Of a stretch of DNA of 64,000 nt, positions 63,091-64,000 are shown one piece after another. The position numbers were made by a program, and so were the translations under genes. Every line of letters starts with the position of its first letter. Position 1 is the stretch's first letter. The stretch is from contig NZ_CP019607.1 of the NCBI RefSeq assembly GCF_001998865.1, forward strand, positions 1,240,001 to 1,304,000. The letters run 5' to 3'. The stretch comes from Tessaracoccus flavescens (GTDB taxonomy: Bacteria; Actinomycetota; Actinomycetes; Propionibacteriales; Propionibacteriaceae). Under the pieces are notes generated by a model. It ran no database searches. It was not told where the DNA came from and saw only the letters and a program-made list of their open reading frames with translations.

Positions 63091-64000
63091 GGCTCTTCAC
63101 AGAAGGCAGTGGGTTGAAGGGGAGCGTTTGAGCGACTGCTGACCCGGGGCCCTGCAGCGTTGGTGGGGCCGGGGTGGGGTGGGGGCCCTCGGGTTGGCAG
63201 GATGAAGGTGTCTACGCCTCATCTGATCACCCAAGGGCCCTTATGCGAAACGCTACCCCACCTTCCCTTGACATGTTCTGCCGGCTCGACCGTCTCGGGC
63301 TGACCGTGACCGCGCAACGGGTCGAACCCGACCACACGGTCCTGCGCTGCCGGCCCACCACCGCGCCCGCGCCATGCCTCGGCTGCGGCGAGCGCGGAAT
63401 CCGCCACGACTCGGTACTACGGCGCCTGGCGCACGTGCCGTACGGCTGGAAGCCCACAATCCTGGAGATCGTCGTTCCCCGCTACCGCTGCCTGGAATGC
63501 CGCCGGATCTGGCGACACGACATCCGGGCCGCAGCTCCGTCGAAGGGGAAACTCTCCCGCGACGCGATCATGATGGCGGTCAAGTCCATCGTGGTTGACC
63601 GCATGTCGATCGCGAGGGTCGCAGCCAATCTCGCAGTGGCGTGGAACACGGCCTGCGACGCGATCCTGGCCGCCGGCGCCGAGCTGCTCATCGACACCCC
63701 AGGCCGGCTGGATGGGGTCACCGCGATCGGGGTGGATGAGCACGTGTGGCGCCATACCCGCCGCGGCGACAAGTACGTCACCGTGATCATCGATCTTACT
63801 CCGACAAGGACCGGAACCGGCCCTTCGCGGTTACTGGCCGTGATCGAGGGCCGATCCAAGCAGGTGTTCAAGGACTGGCTCGAGGCCCGGACGCAGGCGT
63901 TTCGAGACTCGGTGGAGGTGGTCGCGATGGACGGGTTCACCGGCTACAAGTCAGCCGCCGTCGAAGCGATCGACACCGTCGTCACCGTGATGGATCCCTA
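63091..64000 (+). mobile_element. ISL3-family insertion sequence, left part
   Basis: The transposase at 63243 is ISL3-type. GGCTCTTCACAG at 63091 resembles ISL3 terminal repeats, which usually start GGCTCTTC or similar, so the left end is set there. The segment 63091-63242 holds the end and promoter region (a G-rich tract and a GGGCCC hairpin). The right end, and the 8-bp target duplication expected of this family, lie outside the window. Confidence 0.65.
63243..64000 (+). CDS. ISL3-family transposase (3' end outside window)
   Basis: From the ATG at 63243 the frame is open to the window edge (about 252 codons). The N-terminal zinc-binding part CLGCGERGIRHDSVLRR with YRCLECRRIW, the helix SIARVAANLAVAWNTA and the start of the DDE domain GVDEHVWRH...VTVIIDLTP with VVAMDGFTGYKSA (first and second aspartates) are all typical of ISL3 transposases. 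No frameshift is seen, so this copy could be active. Confidence 0.92.
   Translation, partial: MRNATPPSLDMFCRLDRLGLTVTAQRVEPDHTVLRCRPTTAPAPCLGCGERGIRHDSVLRRLAHVPYGWKPTILEIVVPRYRCLECRRIWRHDIRAAAPSKGKLSRDAIMMAVKSIVVDRMSIARVAANLAVAWNTACDAILAAGAELLIDTPGRLDGVTAIGVDEHVWRHTRRGDKYVTVIIDLTPTRTGTGPSRLLAVIEGRSKQVFKDWLEARTQAFRDSVEVVAMDGFTGYKSAAVEAIDTVVTVMDP

Overview
The window is high-GC DNA from an actinobacterium. A WhiB-type Fe-S regulator, paired LytR-CpsA-Psr proteins, ABC-exported wall glycans, frequent GTG starts and at least ten genes with a TANNNT box only 6-7 bases before the start codon (leaderless-type promoters) all point that way. The gene set looks like Propionibacteriales, but the genus cannot be fixed from the sequence alone.

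Layout. 1-2.4 kb: end of an Ada/AlkA alkylation-repair gene, ogt, an ACT-domain protein and tRNA-Ser(GCT). 2.4-12.8 kb: two tandem LCP ligases, a small membrane protein, tRNA-Ser(TGA), an RluA-type pseudouridine synthase, a secreted M15 peptidase with a coupled lipoprotein, a quinone oxidoreductase, and a surface-protein remnant ending in LPSTGG. 12.8-57 kb: a very large cell-surface glycan locus, interrupted by housekeeping and regulatory genes (ABC exporter with two-component system, MFS pump with ArsR-like regulator, argG, a WhiB-like protein). 57-63 kb: HAD phosphatase, serS, MFS transporter, GNAT acetyltransferase, and a PAP2-diacylglycerol-kinase fusion. The right edge is the start of an ISL3-family element that cuts a minus-strand gene.

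The glycan locus holds a complete Wbp-like set for a 2,3-diacetamido-2,3-dideoxy uronic acid: nucleotide-sugar dehydrogenase, Gfo/Idh/MocA oxidoreductase, DegT aminotransferase, LbH acetyltransferase and a WbpI-like 2-epimerase. It also holds many GT4/GT2 glycosyltransferases, three of them unusual two-module proteins, three Stealth-type sugar-phosphate transferases (one fused to a GT4), a TagD-like cytidylyltransferase fused to an oxidoreductase, a CDP-alcohol phosphotransferase homologue with an altered motif, and two separate ABC-2 exporters without a Wzt-type C-terminal binding domain. Together these suggest one or two phosphodiester-containing (teichoic/teichuronic-like) polymers, exported by ABC transporters and plausibly attached to peptidoglycan by the LCP pair.

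Inside this locus an IS3-family element has split a glycosyltransferase operon. The IS3 copy is itself broken twice, by a one-base deletion and by a roughly 975-bp insert with 14-bp terminal inverted repeats. The insert's only gene is a tyrosine-recombinase ORF that has lost its catalytic domain, so it looks like a non-autonomous element. No rRNA, CRISPR array or prophage was seen.
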